Of a DNA stretch of 64,000 bases, positions 19,788 to 28,650 are shown piece after piece (within the stretch, counting starts at the first letter, position 1; every line of letters starts with the position of its first letter). Source of the stretch: Candidatus Nitrospira neomarina. Lineage in GTDB: Bacteria > Nitrospirota > Nitrospiria > Nitrospirales > UBA8639. Below the pieces are notes generated by a model. It was not told the origin of the DNA. It worked only from the letters and a program-made list of their open reading frames with translations, and made no database searches. Both the position numbers and the translations under genes were made by a program. Where the stretch lies: positions 3,162,001-3,226,000 of the forward strand of contig NZ_CP116968.1 in the NCBI RefSeq assembly GCF_032051675.1. Direction: 5' to 3'.

Positions 19788-19970
19788 ATGACCAACACTG
19801 ATTCTATTCCTCCTTTGACGCCCTCTGCCTCGGATCTGCCGGACCGTCTCTGCACCTGGTGTCAAACTGCTATGCTGAAACGTCTCGTAGGCGATGGTCG
19901 ATTTATACACTATACCTGCCCGAAATGTATTTTCCAGCATACGTCAAAAGTCTCCGCGCCCCAACCCTAA
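19788..19970 (+). CDS. Small zinc-ribbon-like protein
   Basis: A 60-residue open frame with two CxxC pairs, CTWC and CPKC, separated by 18 residues, as in small zinc ribbons. The rest is polar with no membrane segment. It is divergent from the SIMPL-domain gene if that gene starts at 19747, so no overlap is required. The ribosome-binding site is weak, and the antisense strand is also open, so the call rests mainly on the paired cysteines. Confidence 0.45.
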   Translation: MTNTDSIPPLTPSASDLPDRLCTWCQTAMLKRLVGDGRFIHYTCPKCIFQHTSKVSAPQP

Positions 19971-20002
19971 CCTCACCGTGCGTTGCTTTGTTGGGGTCCT
20001 GA

Positions 20003-21238
20003 TTAAAACAAATTGGAAACAATGCGGGTGCCCCCTACCCACGTACCGATGAGACTTCCAATCGTGGGAAGGAGAAAGGCTAAAAATACACGGAGGAGCC
20101 GACTTTTCCACCACTTTCGTGGAATGGCAATATCTTCCGCCACCGTTTGAAACTCCCGCACCAGAGGCGGTTGCATATAGGCCTGGACAAACGCCGTGAC
20201 ATACCCGACTCCAATTACGGGGGTGAGACTGGTAAACGGTGCGGAGATAAATGCAGCGGCGATGGTGAGCGGATGAGCCATGGCCAACATCCCGCCAATC
20301 CCGCTGGGAATACCATTGGCCAAAATCCAAAACAATAAATTCTCTCCGGCAGCACTTAACCCCTTTTGCCATCCAATCCAGGCAATGGACCCCACAATTA
20401 GAACCGGGATACTCCAACCCACGGCTTTCCAGACCGGAGAGACGGGCTGGATGCTTTCCAGCTCCTCCAAGTCCACCGGCTCCCGGCCATGCAATGTGCG
20501 GCAAATGCCTTCCACATGCCCGGCGCCAACCACGGCGACAATCCTGGACCCTGCCGCATCGGCAATTTTTTCAGCTAAATAGTGATCCCGCTCGTCAATG
20601 AGCACCGTTTTGAGCGTCGGCACCTCTTTCCCTAAGTCCTTCATCATTTCTGAAAGCACATCCTGCTTTTTAAGGTTCCGAATCTCCTCTTCGGAGACTT
20701 CAGTGGTATCAAAGATACTCAGCATGAGCGAGGACATTAACAGACTTTTTCGCCAAAATGGGGTGTTGCGCCAGGCACGACGCATCGTCACCCGCACGTC
20801 TCGGTCGGCGAGAGTCACGGGAATATCATGCTTGTCGGCCATTCGAATGGCCTCCAGCATTTCGGTACCTGGAATAACGCCCAATTTATCTCCCAACCGT
20901 TTTTGGAAGGAAGACAAAATAAGATTGACCATCAGCGTACTGAGCTGCTGCTTGCGGATGATTTCCTTGATGTCCAATGATTCCCATCGATTGGGATGCG
21001 AAATGGCTTCAAACCGCTTGGCATCCAATTCTACACAAACACGGTCTGGATGCTCCTGTTCAATGACGAGTTTGACCAAATCCACAGATTCTTGTGACAC
21101 ATGGGCCGTGCCAATAAGAATCACGGTCTTCCCATACACGGACAGACACAAAACATCAGTCTCGTACTGTCCCACCAAGCCTGTGGATGCTTCCGACACA
21201 ATTCCTGGTGGGGTATAATCTGAATTTTTCATGGGCAC
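20003..21238 (-). CDS. TraB/PrgY-family membrane protein
   Basis: 411 residues. The N-terminal soluble part carries the family motifs LIGTAHVSQESV and VVGAGHVEGI and conserved acidic residues (VCVELDAKRF), forming a Tiki/TraB-type fold related to metalloproteases. The C-terminal 140 residues hold about four membrane segments, with a Gly-rich IPSGIGGMLAMAHP region. Enterococcal TraB/PrgY limits pheromone activity; bacterial members outside conjugative systems have unknown substrates. Signature residues are intact, so an active enzyme is plausible. It stands alone, with no plasmid genes nearby. Confidence 0.85.
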   Translation of the reverse strand: MPMKNSDYTPPGIVSEASTGLVGQYETDVLCLSVYGKTVILIGTAHVSQESVDLVKLVIEQEHPDRVCVELDAKRFEAISHPNRWESLDIKEIIRKQQLSTLMVNLILSSFQKRLGDKLGVIPGTEMLEAIRMADKHDIPVTLADRDVRVTMRRAWRNTPFWRKSLLMSSLMLSIFDTTEVSEEEIRNLKKQDVLSEMMKDLGKEVPTLKTVLIDERDHYLAEKIADAAGSRIVAVVGAGHVEGICRTLHGREPVDLEELESIQPVSPVWKAVGWSIPVLIVGSIAWIGWQKGLSAAGENLLFWILANGIPSGIGGMLAMAHPLTIAAAFISAPFTSLTPVIGVGYVTAFVQAYMQPPLVREFQTVAEDIAIPRKWWKSRLLRVFLAFLLPTIGSLIGTWVGGTRIVSNLF

Positions 21239-21359
21239 ACCATGGCATATCCGGCAAGGAACTTGTCAAGCCTCATAGTTATGGATCACAATACTTTCAT
21301 TAAAATTGAATTCAGCGCCTACCAAAAGACCCTTTCAGCAAGACGACATGGAGTTTTGA

Positions 21360-21563
21360 GTGCCATCCGAATCTCAACGACCCGTTCAACGTCCTCCCGT
21401 CTGGATGTGGATCAGTGCCGATGGAGGACGATGGCGGATTAATCATACACCGAACGGTGTGTGGTCCTGTCGGATTGGTCTCGGGGGAAAACGCCTTGGA
21501 TCCTGGAAAACCGGACTTCCTCCTAGCCTGGATTCCTGGCCCAAAGGCAACAATCAGGAATAG
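21360..21563 (+). CDS. Small hypothetical protein, GTG start
   Basis: A 67-residue frame with a GTG start preceded by GGAG at 6 nt. The sequence is rich in Trp and Gly (six Trp, for example VWMWISADGGRWR and GVWSCRIGLGGKRLGSWK), with a look of alternating beta strands. No family recognised and no signal peptide. Moderate support only: composition and ribosome-binding site. Confidence 0.4.
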   Translation: MPSESQRPVQRPPVWMWISADGGRWRINHTPNGVWSCRIGLGGKRLGSWKTGLPPSLDSWPKGNNQE

Positions 21564-21598
21564 GGGAATCCCCTTGCATTGAGATTCTCCTGTGAAAA

Positions 21599-21910
21599 TT
21601 ACAAGTCAAACAGGAAGTTGACATTATCCCCGCCAAAGGCTTTAACCGTTCCCTCAATTACTTTTTCGTTCTCTGAATACACCCACACCGCCACATCCGA
21701 TAATCCGGTGAGTCGCTTCATCTGTTCCATGAGGACCAGGATAATTTTCCGCCCTCGTTCGCGATCGGCTGACAAACGATGAAACAGTCCCTGCGTGACA
21801 TGGAGTTGGAGAAGATGACCCTTCACGATCACATTGGTAATCTCAGGATTTTGTCCCATTTGGGTTTTAATGGCATCCACGATCTCTTCATTCGATTTTT
21901 GGGTTTTCAT
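21599..21910 (-). CDS. Hypothetical protein (DUF2294-like, tentative)
   Basis: 103 residues starting MKTQKSNEEIVDAIKTQMG. The order of elements, an N-terminal helix, a strand with VIVKGHLLQLHV, an RGRKIILVLMEQM helix, and a final VAVWVYSENEKVIEGTV strand, is compatible with a small alpha/beta fold; resemblance to DUF2294-type proteins is a tentative impression. The ATG at 21910 has GGAG 11 nt upstream; the longer frame to 22126 overlaps the M24 peptidase gene and is not credible. It follows that peptidase by 56 nt on the same strand. Confidence 0.6.
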   Translation of the reverse strand: MKTQKSNEEIVDAIKTQMGQNPEITNVIVKGHLLQLHVTQGLFHRLSADRERGRKIILVLMEQMKRLTGLSDVAVWVYSENEKVIEGTVKAFGGDNVNFLFDL

Positions 21911-21965
21911 ATAATAAATAGCTCCAGTTTGACTATGTTGCGTAGCATGGAAGGAATTGGCGGAT

Positions 21966-23750
21966 TTAGCTGAGAGATTGCGTCGCCTGCTCCAACCAAG
22001 CACGCGTATCCGTATCCAGAACAGATTGGAGTTCCGCCCACACCCGAGCATGATAGGTATCCACCCACTGTCGTTCGTTGAGCGATAACACCTCCATGGC
22101 AATGAGGGCTCGCTCGAATGGCACAATCGTCAGGGTATCAAAGGCAAGAAACCTCCGCGATGAGTTCTTGAAAGACTCATCCTCCACCACCGTCACCAGG
22201 TTTTCCAAGCGAATCCCATAGGCACCGGTTTTGTAATAACCCGGTTCATTTGACACAATCATTCCAGGCTTCAGAGCGACCGCATTGGCAGCTTTCCCGA
22301 TTCTTTGTGGACCTTCATGGACCCCTAAAAAACTCCCGACACCATGGCCTGTCCCATGATCGTAATCCAACCCCATTGCCCATAGGGGCGCACGTGCCAG
22401 CGCATCCAATTGGCTCCCTGTGGTCCCCTCAGGAAATCTGGCCGTGGCCAGAGCAATATGACCTTGTAACACGCGTGTATAACGATCACGATGTTCGTCC
22501 GAAGGACGTCCAATCGCAATGGTCCGGGTGATATCGGTCGTTCCGTCTAAATATTGCCCGCCGGAGTCAACCAGATACAATGTCCCCGGCTCCAGGCGCC
22601 TATTCGTCTCCGGGGTCGAATGATAATGCACAATGGCGCCATTTGACCCTGCACCCGAAATGGTAGGGAAGCTGCAATCCTCCCACAACGCCTGTTTTCG
22701 CCGACAGGCATCGAGATAGTCCACGGCCCCTAATTCAGTCACCAGTCCCTTGGGTCCTTCCCGGGCCAGCCACGCCAGAAATTGACACATGGCCACTCCA
22801 TCCCGTTGATTCGCCGCGTAGGCTCCTGCAATTTCCACCGGATTTTTACAGGCCTTTGGCAGCACACAGGGATCATTTTTATGTACAATGTCAGCCCCAC
22901 TCTGGCTTAATGTGGTGAAAATCCAGGAATTGGTCTTGGCTGGATCACACAGCACCCGATTCCCATGGGCTCCCAACTGTTGTAAGCCAGCTTCAAATTC
23001 CTCTGGTCGTGCAAAGGAAATGTCCGGACCCAAATGCGCTTGCAAGCCCGGGGTGATTTTTTTCTGATCCACAAACAGGGCGACCCGTCCTGTGGCATAT
23101 AGAATAGCCCGGCACAGGGGTAATGGAGTATGGGCTACATCCGATCCGCGAATGTTCAACAACCAGGCAATGGAATCCGGTGCGGTAATGATAGCCGCAT
23201 CGATCCGGTCTTCTAAACACCTCCGGCTTAATACCTCACGCTTAACCTGGGAACTTTGACCGGAAAACTCCAGGAGATGAGGCTTGATCACACCTGAGGG
23301 TGGTTGAGGCCGATCATGCCAGACCATATCGATAGGATTCGATACACAGGGGACGAGTTGTGCACCGACTCGTTCGGTTGCTGCCTGAAACCGTTCGAGA
23401 TCCTGCGGAGTATGCAGGGAGGGATCATAACCGATTCGATCGGTTGGTGCTGCACGAAGCGCCAACCATTCATCCGGTAACGTTTCCCCACTATTGTGAA
23501 GCGTGAAGCTTTTCTCATCAACCTGGTCAGCCACTTGAAGCGTATACCGGCCATCCACAAACATTGCGGCTTCATTCGGTAAGACAATCGCCGTCCCCGC
23601 CGAACCGGTAAACCCGGTCAACCAGGCAAGCCGCTCTGCGCAGGCAGGCAGATATTCATTCTGATATTCATCCGTATGCGGCACCACAAAACCCGTCAAT
23701 TGCTGACGGACCAGTTCCGCTCGCATCGCCAGAAGCTTCTCACATGCCAT
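21966..23750 (-). CDS. M24-family Xaa-Pro aminopeptidase
   Basis: 594 residues with the three-part build of large aminopeptidase P: two creatinase-like N-terminal domains (opening MACEKLLAMRAELVRQQLTG, with VDGRYTLQV) and a pita-bread catalytic domain. The dinuclear metal ligands can be picked out: Asp in LVDSGGQYLDGTTD and the second Asp of that block, His in GTGHGVGSFLGVHEGP, Glu in VSNEPGYY and Glu in IRLENL. It removes N-terminal residues before proline from peptides in the cytosol. The ATG at 23750 has AGGAAAG upstream and matches the family N-terminus; the frame extends to 23879 without support. Confidence 0.92.
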   Translation of the reverse strand: MACEKLLAMRAELVRQQLTGFVVPHTDEYQNEYLPACAERLAWLTGFTGSAGTAIVLPNEAAMFVDGRYTLQVADQVDEKSFTLHNSGETLPDEWLALRAAPTDRIGYDPSLHTPQDLERFQAATERVGAQLVPCVSNPIDMVWHDRPQPPSGVIKPHLLEFSGQSSQVKREVLSRRCLEDRIDAAIITAPDSIAWLLNIRGSDVAHTPLPLCRAILYATGRVALFVDQKKITPGLQAHLGPDISFARPEEFEAGLQQLGAHGNRVLCDPAKTNSWIFTTLSQSGADIVHKNDPCVLPKACKNPVEIAGAYAANQRDGVAMCQFLAWLAREGPKGLVTELGAVDYLDACRRKQALWEDCSFPTISGAGSNGAIVHYHSTPETNRRLEPGTLYLVDSGGQYLDGTTDITRTIAIGRPSDEHRDRYTRVLQGHIALATARFPEGTTGSQLDALARAPLWAMGLDYDHGTGHGVGSFLGVHEGPQRIGKAANAVALKPGMIVSNEPGYYKTGAYGIRLENLVTVVEDESFKNSSRRFLAFDTLTIVPFERALIAMEVLSLNERQWVDTYHARVWAELQSVLDTDTRAWLEQATQSLS

Positions 23751-23924
23751 CACAACTTTCCTATTACCATAAGCATTCGGGTTTAAGTCCTTTCCTTTAG
23801 CGAGCCCATGCGAGGATAACACATTGACTTCTGTCTGCCGATTATTTAAACACACGTACCCCGCGTCGGAAAAATCCAACTACATTATTTTAAACGATGG
23901 AAACAAGGAAGCGCACCAGGGAAT

Positions 23925-24260
23925 CTATTGGATGGCTTGCAAGGCAGTCTCTTCAGTGGGATATGTCGGAACCAGTTCGGGAAAGTTTGCGTCTTCGAGT
24001 AAAGTTTTCACCGGCTGTTGGGGTTCTACGACACTCATGACCATATGATTGTCATTCAAGTCAAGGTAGGCGAGCATTAATCCCCCCAACCCAATGGTGT
24101 CCATGAACGTCACGCCCTCCATATTAAAAATGATATGCCTGGCGCCGGAGAATCTGGCGGATTTCACCATCCCCTGGAACACTTTCCGTGAGTACGCAGT
24201 CACCCGTCCAGAAATCATCAAGACCAGCGTTGTATCTTGCATTCGTTCGGCTACTTGCAT
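23925..24260 (-). CDS. STAS-domain anti-sigma-factor antagonist
   Basis: 111 residues forming one STAS domain. The phosphorylation loop reads FMDTIGLGGLM, where the residue after Asp is Thr rather than the usual Ser. Such proteins act in partner-switching: dephosphorylated antagonist binds an anti-sigma kinase. No serine kinase or sigma factor gene is adjacent, so the partner is unknown. The degenerate histidine-kinase-like protein at 6293-7120 is not a convincing partner on sequence alone. Confidence 0.85.
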   Translation of the reverse strand: MQVAERMQDTTLVLMISGRVTAYSRKVFQGMVKSARFSGARHIIFNMEGVTFMDTIGLGGLMLAYLDLNDNHMVMSVVEPQQPVKTLLEDANFPELVPTYPTEETALQAIQ

Positions 24261-24617
24261 CTCGACACCAGGGGTTATTTTGTTATTTTCGGCAATTTCC
24301 TCCGATTCTTGCTGAATGCCCCCGATTTCCTCATGATGTCGAGGGTCTTGTGCCTACACAGGTAGACAGTCACATTATGGAAAGAGCATTATGACGGATC
24401 TTGGGCCGCCCACTGGCAAACATTATACTGAATTGACGAAGAAACTGAGAGAAAATATAGAATATCGCGCCTGAGCGGCAGAAAACCGTCGGAGTGGGCA
24501 AGGAGAAGGTAACCGAGGCTCACAGGGGAATGCCCCCCAAGATGAGCCTCGTGTCAGATCAGAATCTCCCTATCAAACTCTTCAGCACCATCTCCTACAT
24601 TTGCGACAACTTCAATT
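24261..24617. other. Divergent region between STAS gene and recQ
   Basis: About 355 bases. A possible recQ promoter is TTGGGC (24401-24406), 17 bp, TATACT (24424-24429). Open frames here have no family resemblance. No operator palindrome (for example a LexA box) was noticed. Confidence 0.35.
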
Positions 24618-26918
24618 GTGAAGAACAACCTATCCCCTCAACAGACCAACTCCCGGCACCTGTCCCCCTCAACACAATCTCACCTCCTCTCTCTGTTAAA
24701 AGAACATTTTGGTTTCACGGCCTTTCGGCCTTTACAAGAAGAGATCATTCGGGATGTCCTCGCTAAGCGCGACGTGGTGGCCCTGTTGCCCACGGGAGGA
24801 GGGAAATCCCTGTGCTTTCAGTTACCGGCGCTGGCCCGCTCGGGCCTGACGATCGTTGTCTCGCCGCTCATTGCGCTGATGAAAGATCAAGTGGATGGGC
24901 TCCGTGCCAATGGCATTGCTGCAACATATCTCAACTCATCTCTGACCGCGCAGGAATCCCAGGCACGGTTACGGGGGCTGCATCAGGGTGACTATCGCCT
25001 GCTCTACATGGCGCCGGAACGCCTCATGGTCCCCGGATACCTCAGCCTGGTCCGGAATTTTCAGGTCAATCTGCTGGCCATTGATGAAGCCCACTGTATC
25101 AGTGAATGGGGCCATGATTTCCGGCCGGAATACCGGCGACTTGTGGAACTCCGAGATCAGGCCCCGAGTCTCCCGATCATCGCACTCACCGCCACCGCCA
25201 CGGAGCGGGTGCAAAAAGACATCGTCACACTTCTACGATTGCAGGATCCGGCCTGCTACGTGGCCAGTTTCAACCGTCCCAATCTGACCTACCATGTGCA
25301 GCCTAAGGACAACCCGTTTGGACAAGTCCTCGCCTTTCTCCGGAAACGCCACAAGGACTCAGGAATTCTTTACTGCCAGAGCCGGAATACCACGGAAAGT
25401 GTGGCGGATCGTTTACAGCAAAATGGGCTGAAGGCGCTGCCCTATCATGCCGGCCTGAGTGCCGAAGAACGTACACGTCATCAGGAATTGTTCCTGCGAG
25501 ATGAAATCCAGGTGATTTGCGCCACCATTGCCTTCGGCATGGGAATCAACAAGCCTAACGTGCGATTTGTCATTCACTACGATTTACCAAAAAACCTCGA
25601 AAGTTATTATCAGGAGACCGGCCGCGCCGGGCGCGATGGTTTGCCAAGCGAGTGTGTCCTGCTCTTCAGCGCCGGGGATACGGTCAAGCAGCAGCGCTTT
25701 ATCAATGAGAAAACCAACTTCCAGGAACAGCAGATTGCCAACAGGCAATTACAGGAAATGGTGCACTATGCGGAATGCGGCACATGCCGACGTCGCACCT
25801 TGCTCCAATATTTTGGAGAACAGGTTGAATCAGAAAACTGTGGCGGATGCGACAACTGTCTCTCGCCCAGAGATACCTTCGACGGCACAGATGCCGCACA
25901 GACCGTGCTCTCTTGCGTTGAAGAAATTCGTGGGACAAGTGGATTTAGCGTCGGACTCAATCACGTCATCGCCGTACTCACGGGAGCCAACACCGAGAAA
26001 ATCCGCAGATGGCGTCATGACCATTTAACCAGCTACGGGAAAGGGGAAGGCCACCGGAGGCCCGAATGGGCCGCCATTAGCCGGGAACTCATCCGGCTGG
26101 GATATCTCCAGCAAACGGTAGACCCATTCACAGTGTTGGAAGTTACCGACCAGGGTCAGCATTTTCTTCAAGACCCCAAGACGCTCATGCTCACAAAGCC
26201 CATGAGCACACCGGAACGCAAGGCGCTCTCTGTCGAAGACCTGGGTCACGACGAGATGCTCTTCACTCGCCTCCGCCAACTACGAAAGACATTAGCCGAT
26301 GAGGGTGATGTCCCGGCCTACGTCATATTCTCCGATGTGGCACTACGGCAGATGGCACGAGACTATCCGACCAATGAACAGGAATTCCTCCAGATTAGTG
26401 GAGTCGGGAATCGGAAATTACAGGAGTTTGGCCCCAAGTTTCTGGCAGTCATTGCGGCACATCTGGAGAATTACGCTCCCCTGAGTATTCCCAAGGAATC
26501 GAATCCCCCTTCCACGCCCTCTCTAAGAAACCAGAACCCGGCGAACAATCAAAGAGGTGTTGGGTGCAGGCAGGATTTAGAAGTCAATGAAGAAACGGCC
26601 ATAAAAAAAAAGCCGCTTGGAGATACCGTCCATCAAACCTTGCGCTATTTTCGGTCGGGGCATTCGATCGAACAAATCGCCAGTGAGCGCGGTTTGGTCA
26701 CCAGCACCATCTATGGACACCTGGAACAAGCCATCCAAGCCGGTGAACCGGTAGACCTTACACAACTGTGGACATCGGAGCAGGAATTAGAAATGGCAGA
26801 AGCCTTCATGAAAACGGGTTTTGGCAATCTCACCGGCGCCAAAGAGCTCCTCGGCAATCTCTACGATTATGGCCAACTTCGGCTCTTCCGTGCCGTTCAT
26901 GGGAAAAAGTGGCAATGA
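24618..26918 (+). CDS. recQ: RecQ ATP-dependent DNA helicase
   Basis: 3'-5' helicase for recombination and replication repair. The 766 residues show helicase motif 0 (FGFTAFRPLQEEII), Walker A LLPTGGGKS, the IDEAHCISEWGHDFRP motif II, motif VI QETGRAGRDG, the zinc-binding Cys set in CGTCRRRT to CGGCDNC, a winged helix, an HRDC domain (FTRLRQLRKTLADE to KLQEFGPKFL) and an extra C-terminal helix-turn-helix tail after about residue 650 (LGDTVHQTLRYFRSGHSIEQ onward) of the helicase-tail type. That tail has a decayed copy at 28208-28426. The start is a GTG at 24618; no strong ribosome-binding site is seen. Confidence 0.95.
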   Translation: MKNNLSPQQTNSRHLSPSTQSHLLSLLKEHFGFTAFRPLQEEIIRDVLAKRDVVALLPTGGGKSLCFQLPALARSGLTIVVSPLIALMKDQVDGLRANGIAATYLNSSLTAQESQARLRGLHQGDYRLLYMAPERLMVPGYLSLVRNFQVNLLAIDEAHCISEWGHDFRPEYRRLVELRDQAPSLPIIALTATATERVQKDIVTLLRLQDPACYVASFNRPNLTYHVQPKDNPFGQVLAFLRKRHKDSGILYCQSRNTTESVADRLQQNGLKALPYHAGLSAEERTRHQELFLRDEIQVICATIAFGMGINKPNVRFVIHYDLPKNLESYYQETGRAGRDGLPSECVLLFSAGDTVKQQRFINEKTNFQEQQIANRQLQEMVHYAECGTCRRRTLLQYFGEQVESENCGGCDNCLSPRDTFDGTDAAQTVLSCVEEIRGTSGFSVGLNHVIAVLTGANTEKIRRWRHDHLTSYGKGEGHRRPEWAAISRELIRLGYLQQTVDPFTVLEVTDQGQHFLQDPKTLMLTKPMSTPERKALSVEDLGHDEMLFTRLRQLRKTLADEGDVPAYVIFSDVALRQMARDYPTNEQEFLQISGVGNRKLQEFGPKFLAVIAAHLENYAPLSIPKESNPPSTPSLRNQNPANNQRGVGCRQDLEVNEETAIKKKPLGDTVHQTLRYFRSGHSIEQIASERGLVTSTIYGHLEQAIQAGEPVDLTQLWTSEQELEMAEAFMKTGFGNLTGAKELLGNLYDYGQLRLFRAVHGKKWQ

Positions 26919-27110
26919 TTGAATCAAATCCCATTTCAGGCATTTAGTATTCCAAGTGGGTGCCTATTACAAGCGTATTGGGGAGTAGTGGAAAAGGTGT
27001 TTACCTTGGCTGCAAGTCGTAATCTCCTAGGAGGGCCCCCCGGAAGGCGCGGCTGGTTTATGTTGCCCCGAGTTTGATGCGGGTACATGAAAAAGATCAT
27101 ACCCGGACGA

Positions 27111-27137
27111 GCCCTTTTATCCGCAGGATAAAAGGGC
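27111..27137. terminator. Perfect 12-bp hairpin between convergent genes
   Basis: GCCCTTTTATCC (27111-27122), a GCA loop, and GGATAAAAGGGC (27126-27137) form a perfect stem. It sits between recQ (plus, ending 26918) and the exported-protein gene (minus, ending 27165), and could end both transcripts. There is no T-run outside the stem, so efficiency as an intrinsic terminator is uncertain. Confidence 0.55.
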
Positions 27138-27164
27138 CCGCTCATGGGCAATCCTACTATGGGG

Positions 27165-27941
27165 CTATGGGACGAGGTTGATTTCGACGTTGAAGAAGTA
27201 GTCGTTGGCGCCGTTTCCTGTCCTCAAAATATCTACGGCATCACTCGGATCGGCTTCCCCTCCTAAGGGAATTTTAATCGCATCATTCGGTTGATCAAGA
27301 AAACTATCATATAGTATTTGCTCGGGTATTGTTCCTAACCGTACTATTTCCAGTCCAGCTGGAGTTTCCCAGTTGAAGAGAGAACCTGAAGCCGATTGTA
27401 CAATGACGGCAGTGGGCGTGGCGGAAAAAACGTGGGTAACCACCACTGAAGTCGGGTTGAGATTGCCAAGATCTGGACAATCGGCGTCGGGGGGAAGTGA
27501 GCAAGGGGCAAAGGTCTTGGGGTATTGGCCGAATTCAACGGTGTCACCCGCATTAATCACGCCGTCCATGTTGGCATCAACAAGCTGCGAGATTTCAACG
27601 TCGACTTGCGGGTCGTACGTTCCGTCCCGGTCTATATCGATATATGCCCGGGAAAAAACGTGCCGCGCGATGACCTCGTTGCATTCTGCATCCAGAGTGA
27701 TCGTTCCAGCACCATTTGAATTTTCGGGGAATATGTCCCCGTGGTTGGCTTGGTGATTCTGGACTGCGTTACCACTAACGGAAATTTTCTTAAAAACCCC
27801 TTCATCCGCGTCAAAATGGCAAATCTCCACTTTAGGCATCTTGGCAGCTTCAACTTGACCCGTTCCTAGAATACACGCACCTGCAAAAGCTGCACTGAGC
27901 CATACCGATGTTCTTTGCCTTCTTCGATCGATCAAATTCAT
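27165..27941 (-). CDS. Exported protein with ICH...HGD motif and calcium-loop-like segments
   Basis: 258 residues with a signal peptide (VWLSAAFAGACILGTGQVEA, likely cleavage after VEA). The mature protein opens with KVEICHFDADEG and a later NHQANHGD, a pairing of ICH and HxxHGD seen in many secreted bacterial proteins of unknown function. Two acidic loops, DIDRDGTYDPQVD and DANMDGVINAGD, resemble EF-hand or dockerin calcium loops. The ATG has an excellent GGAGGTG site. Probably periplasmic or released to the surface; binding of calcium is inferred. Confidence 0.75.
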   Translation of the reverse strand: MNLIDRRRQRTSVWLSAAFAGACILGTGQVEAAKMPKVEICHFDADEGVFKKISVSGNAVQNHQANHGDIFPENSNGAGTITLDAECNEVIARHVFSRAYIDIDRDGTYDPQVDVEISQLVDANMDGVINAGDTVEFGQYPKTFAPCSLPPDADCPDLGNLNPTSVVVTHVFSATPTAVIVQSASGSLFNWETPAGLEIVRLGTIPEQILYDSFLDQPNDAIKIPLGGEADPSDAVDILRTGNGANDYFFNVEINLVP

Positions 27942-28207
27942 AACACCTCCAAATGTGTGGTTATGAATAATACATCGGCTGGTTATTCAAAAAGGAAAGT
28001 ACCACGGAGCAAAATAATTTCACCCATGGCCGCAAACCGTTAACACAAGGGGACCCTCCCACTATTAATTCGCATACGTCCTGGCTTGAGATGCTTCAAT
28101 CAATGGTCAAGGCCAAAATCCTGAGAGGCATCATCAGAAATTAATACTACGCTTAAAGGGGATTTTCTGTAGGCGGTATGGCCTATCAACGGGGATGAGC
28201 GGCCAGT

Positions 28208-28426
28208 GCTATCAATGGGGACCTGGGACAAGCTATCCAAGCTGGTGAGCCCGTAGACCTCACTCCTCTCCGGAAACCAGAGGAGGAATTAGATATGACA
28301 GGGGCTTTTGAGAAACTAGGGCTTGAAAATCACACCGGCGCCAAAGGAATCTTCAGTGACCTTTACGATTACAGCCAACTCCGCCTCTTTCACGCCGCCA
28401 CAAGCTGCGCCCAAGCGTTCGTCTAG
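28208..28426 (+). pseudogene. Decayed copy of the recQ 3' end
   Basis: Translation of this stretch gives QAIQAGEPVDLTPL, ELDMTGAFEKLGLENHTGAK and DLYDYSQLRLFHAA, which match the last 70 residues of the RecQ encoded at 24618-26918 (QAIQAGEPVDLTQL, NLTGAKELLGNLYDYGQLRLF). The frame is open to a TAG at 28424-28426, but upstream of 28208 the resemblance fades quickly and no helicase domain is present. It looks like the remnant of a second recQ-type gene or of a partial duplication. Confidence 0.75.
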
Positions 28427-28521
28427 GTTCATGGCGGCCAACCCCTTGTCGAGCAGCGGTGCGGCGAAACCGCGTCCTTCTAAATTGCCTTGTTAGAGTT
28501 TCCCATCATTTATATCTAATC

Positions 28522-28650
28522 CTGCGGGATGTTCAAAAAGGCTCGCCCAGCAAGGCCGCAGGTGATTGGGCGAGCGGAGCGTACGCTAAGTACGTGAGCA
28601 CGACCAAGCGCCGAGAACGCCGCTGGCGACCTTTTTCAACGTCCTGCTAG
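28522..28650. repeat. Imperfect palindromic repeat of about 130 bp (REP/MITE-like)
   Basis: The outer ends are inverted copies: TGCGGGATGTTCAAAAAGGC at the left against the reverse complement AGCAGGACGTTGAAAAAGGT at the right, continuing inward with CGCCCAGCAAGGCCGC against CGCCAGCGGCGTTC. An inner palindrome surrounds GTACGCTAAGTACGTGAGC. From memory, sequence of this type recurs between genes in Nitrospira genomes; only one copy was found in this window. The right end overlaps slyD, supplying its TAG stop codon (28647-28649). Confidence 0.75.

Noticed and set aside
19944-20504. 186-codon minus-strand frame in the TraB-family gene
   Set aside because: Shifted reading of a recognised gene; composition is not protein-like.
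28430-28500. Possible integron attC-like site (imperfect palindrome with AACCCC and GTTAGAG near its ends)
   Set aside because: The terminal boxes do not fit the RYYYAAC/GTTRRRY rule, there is no integrase gene or cassette row, and the length is marginal.
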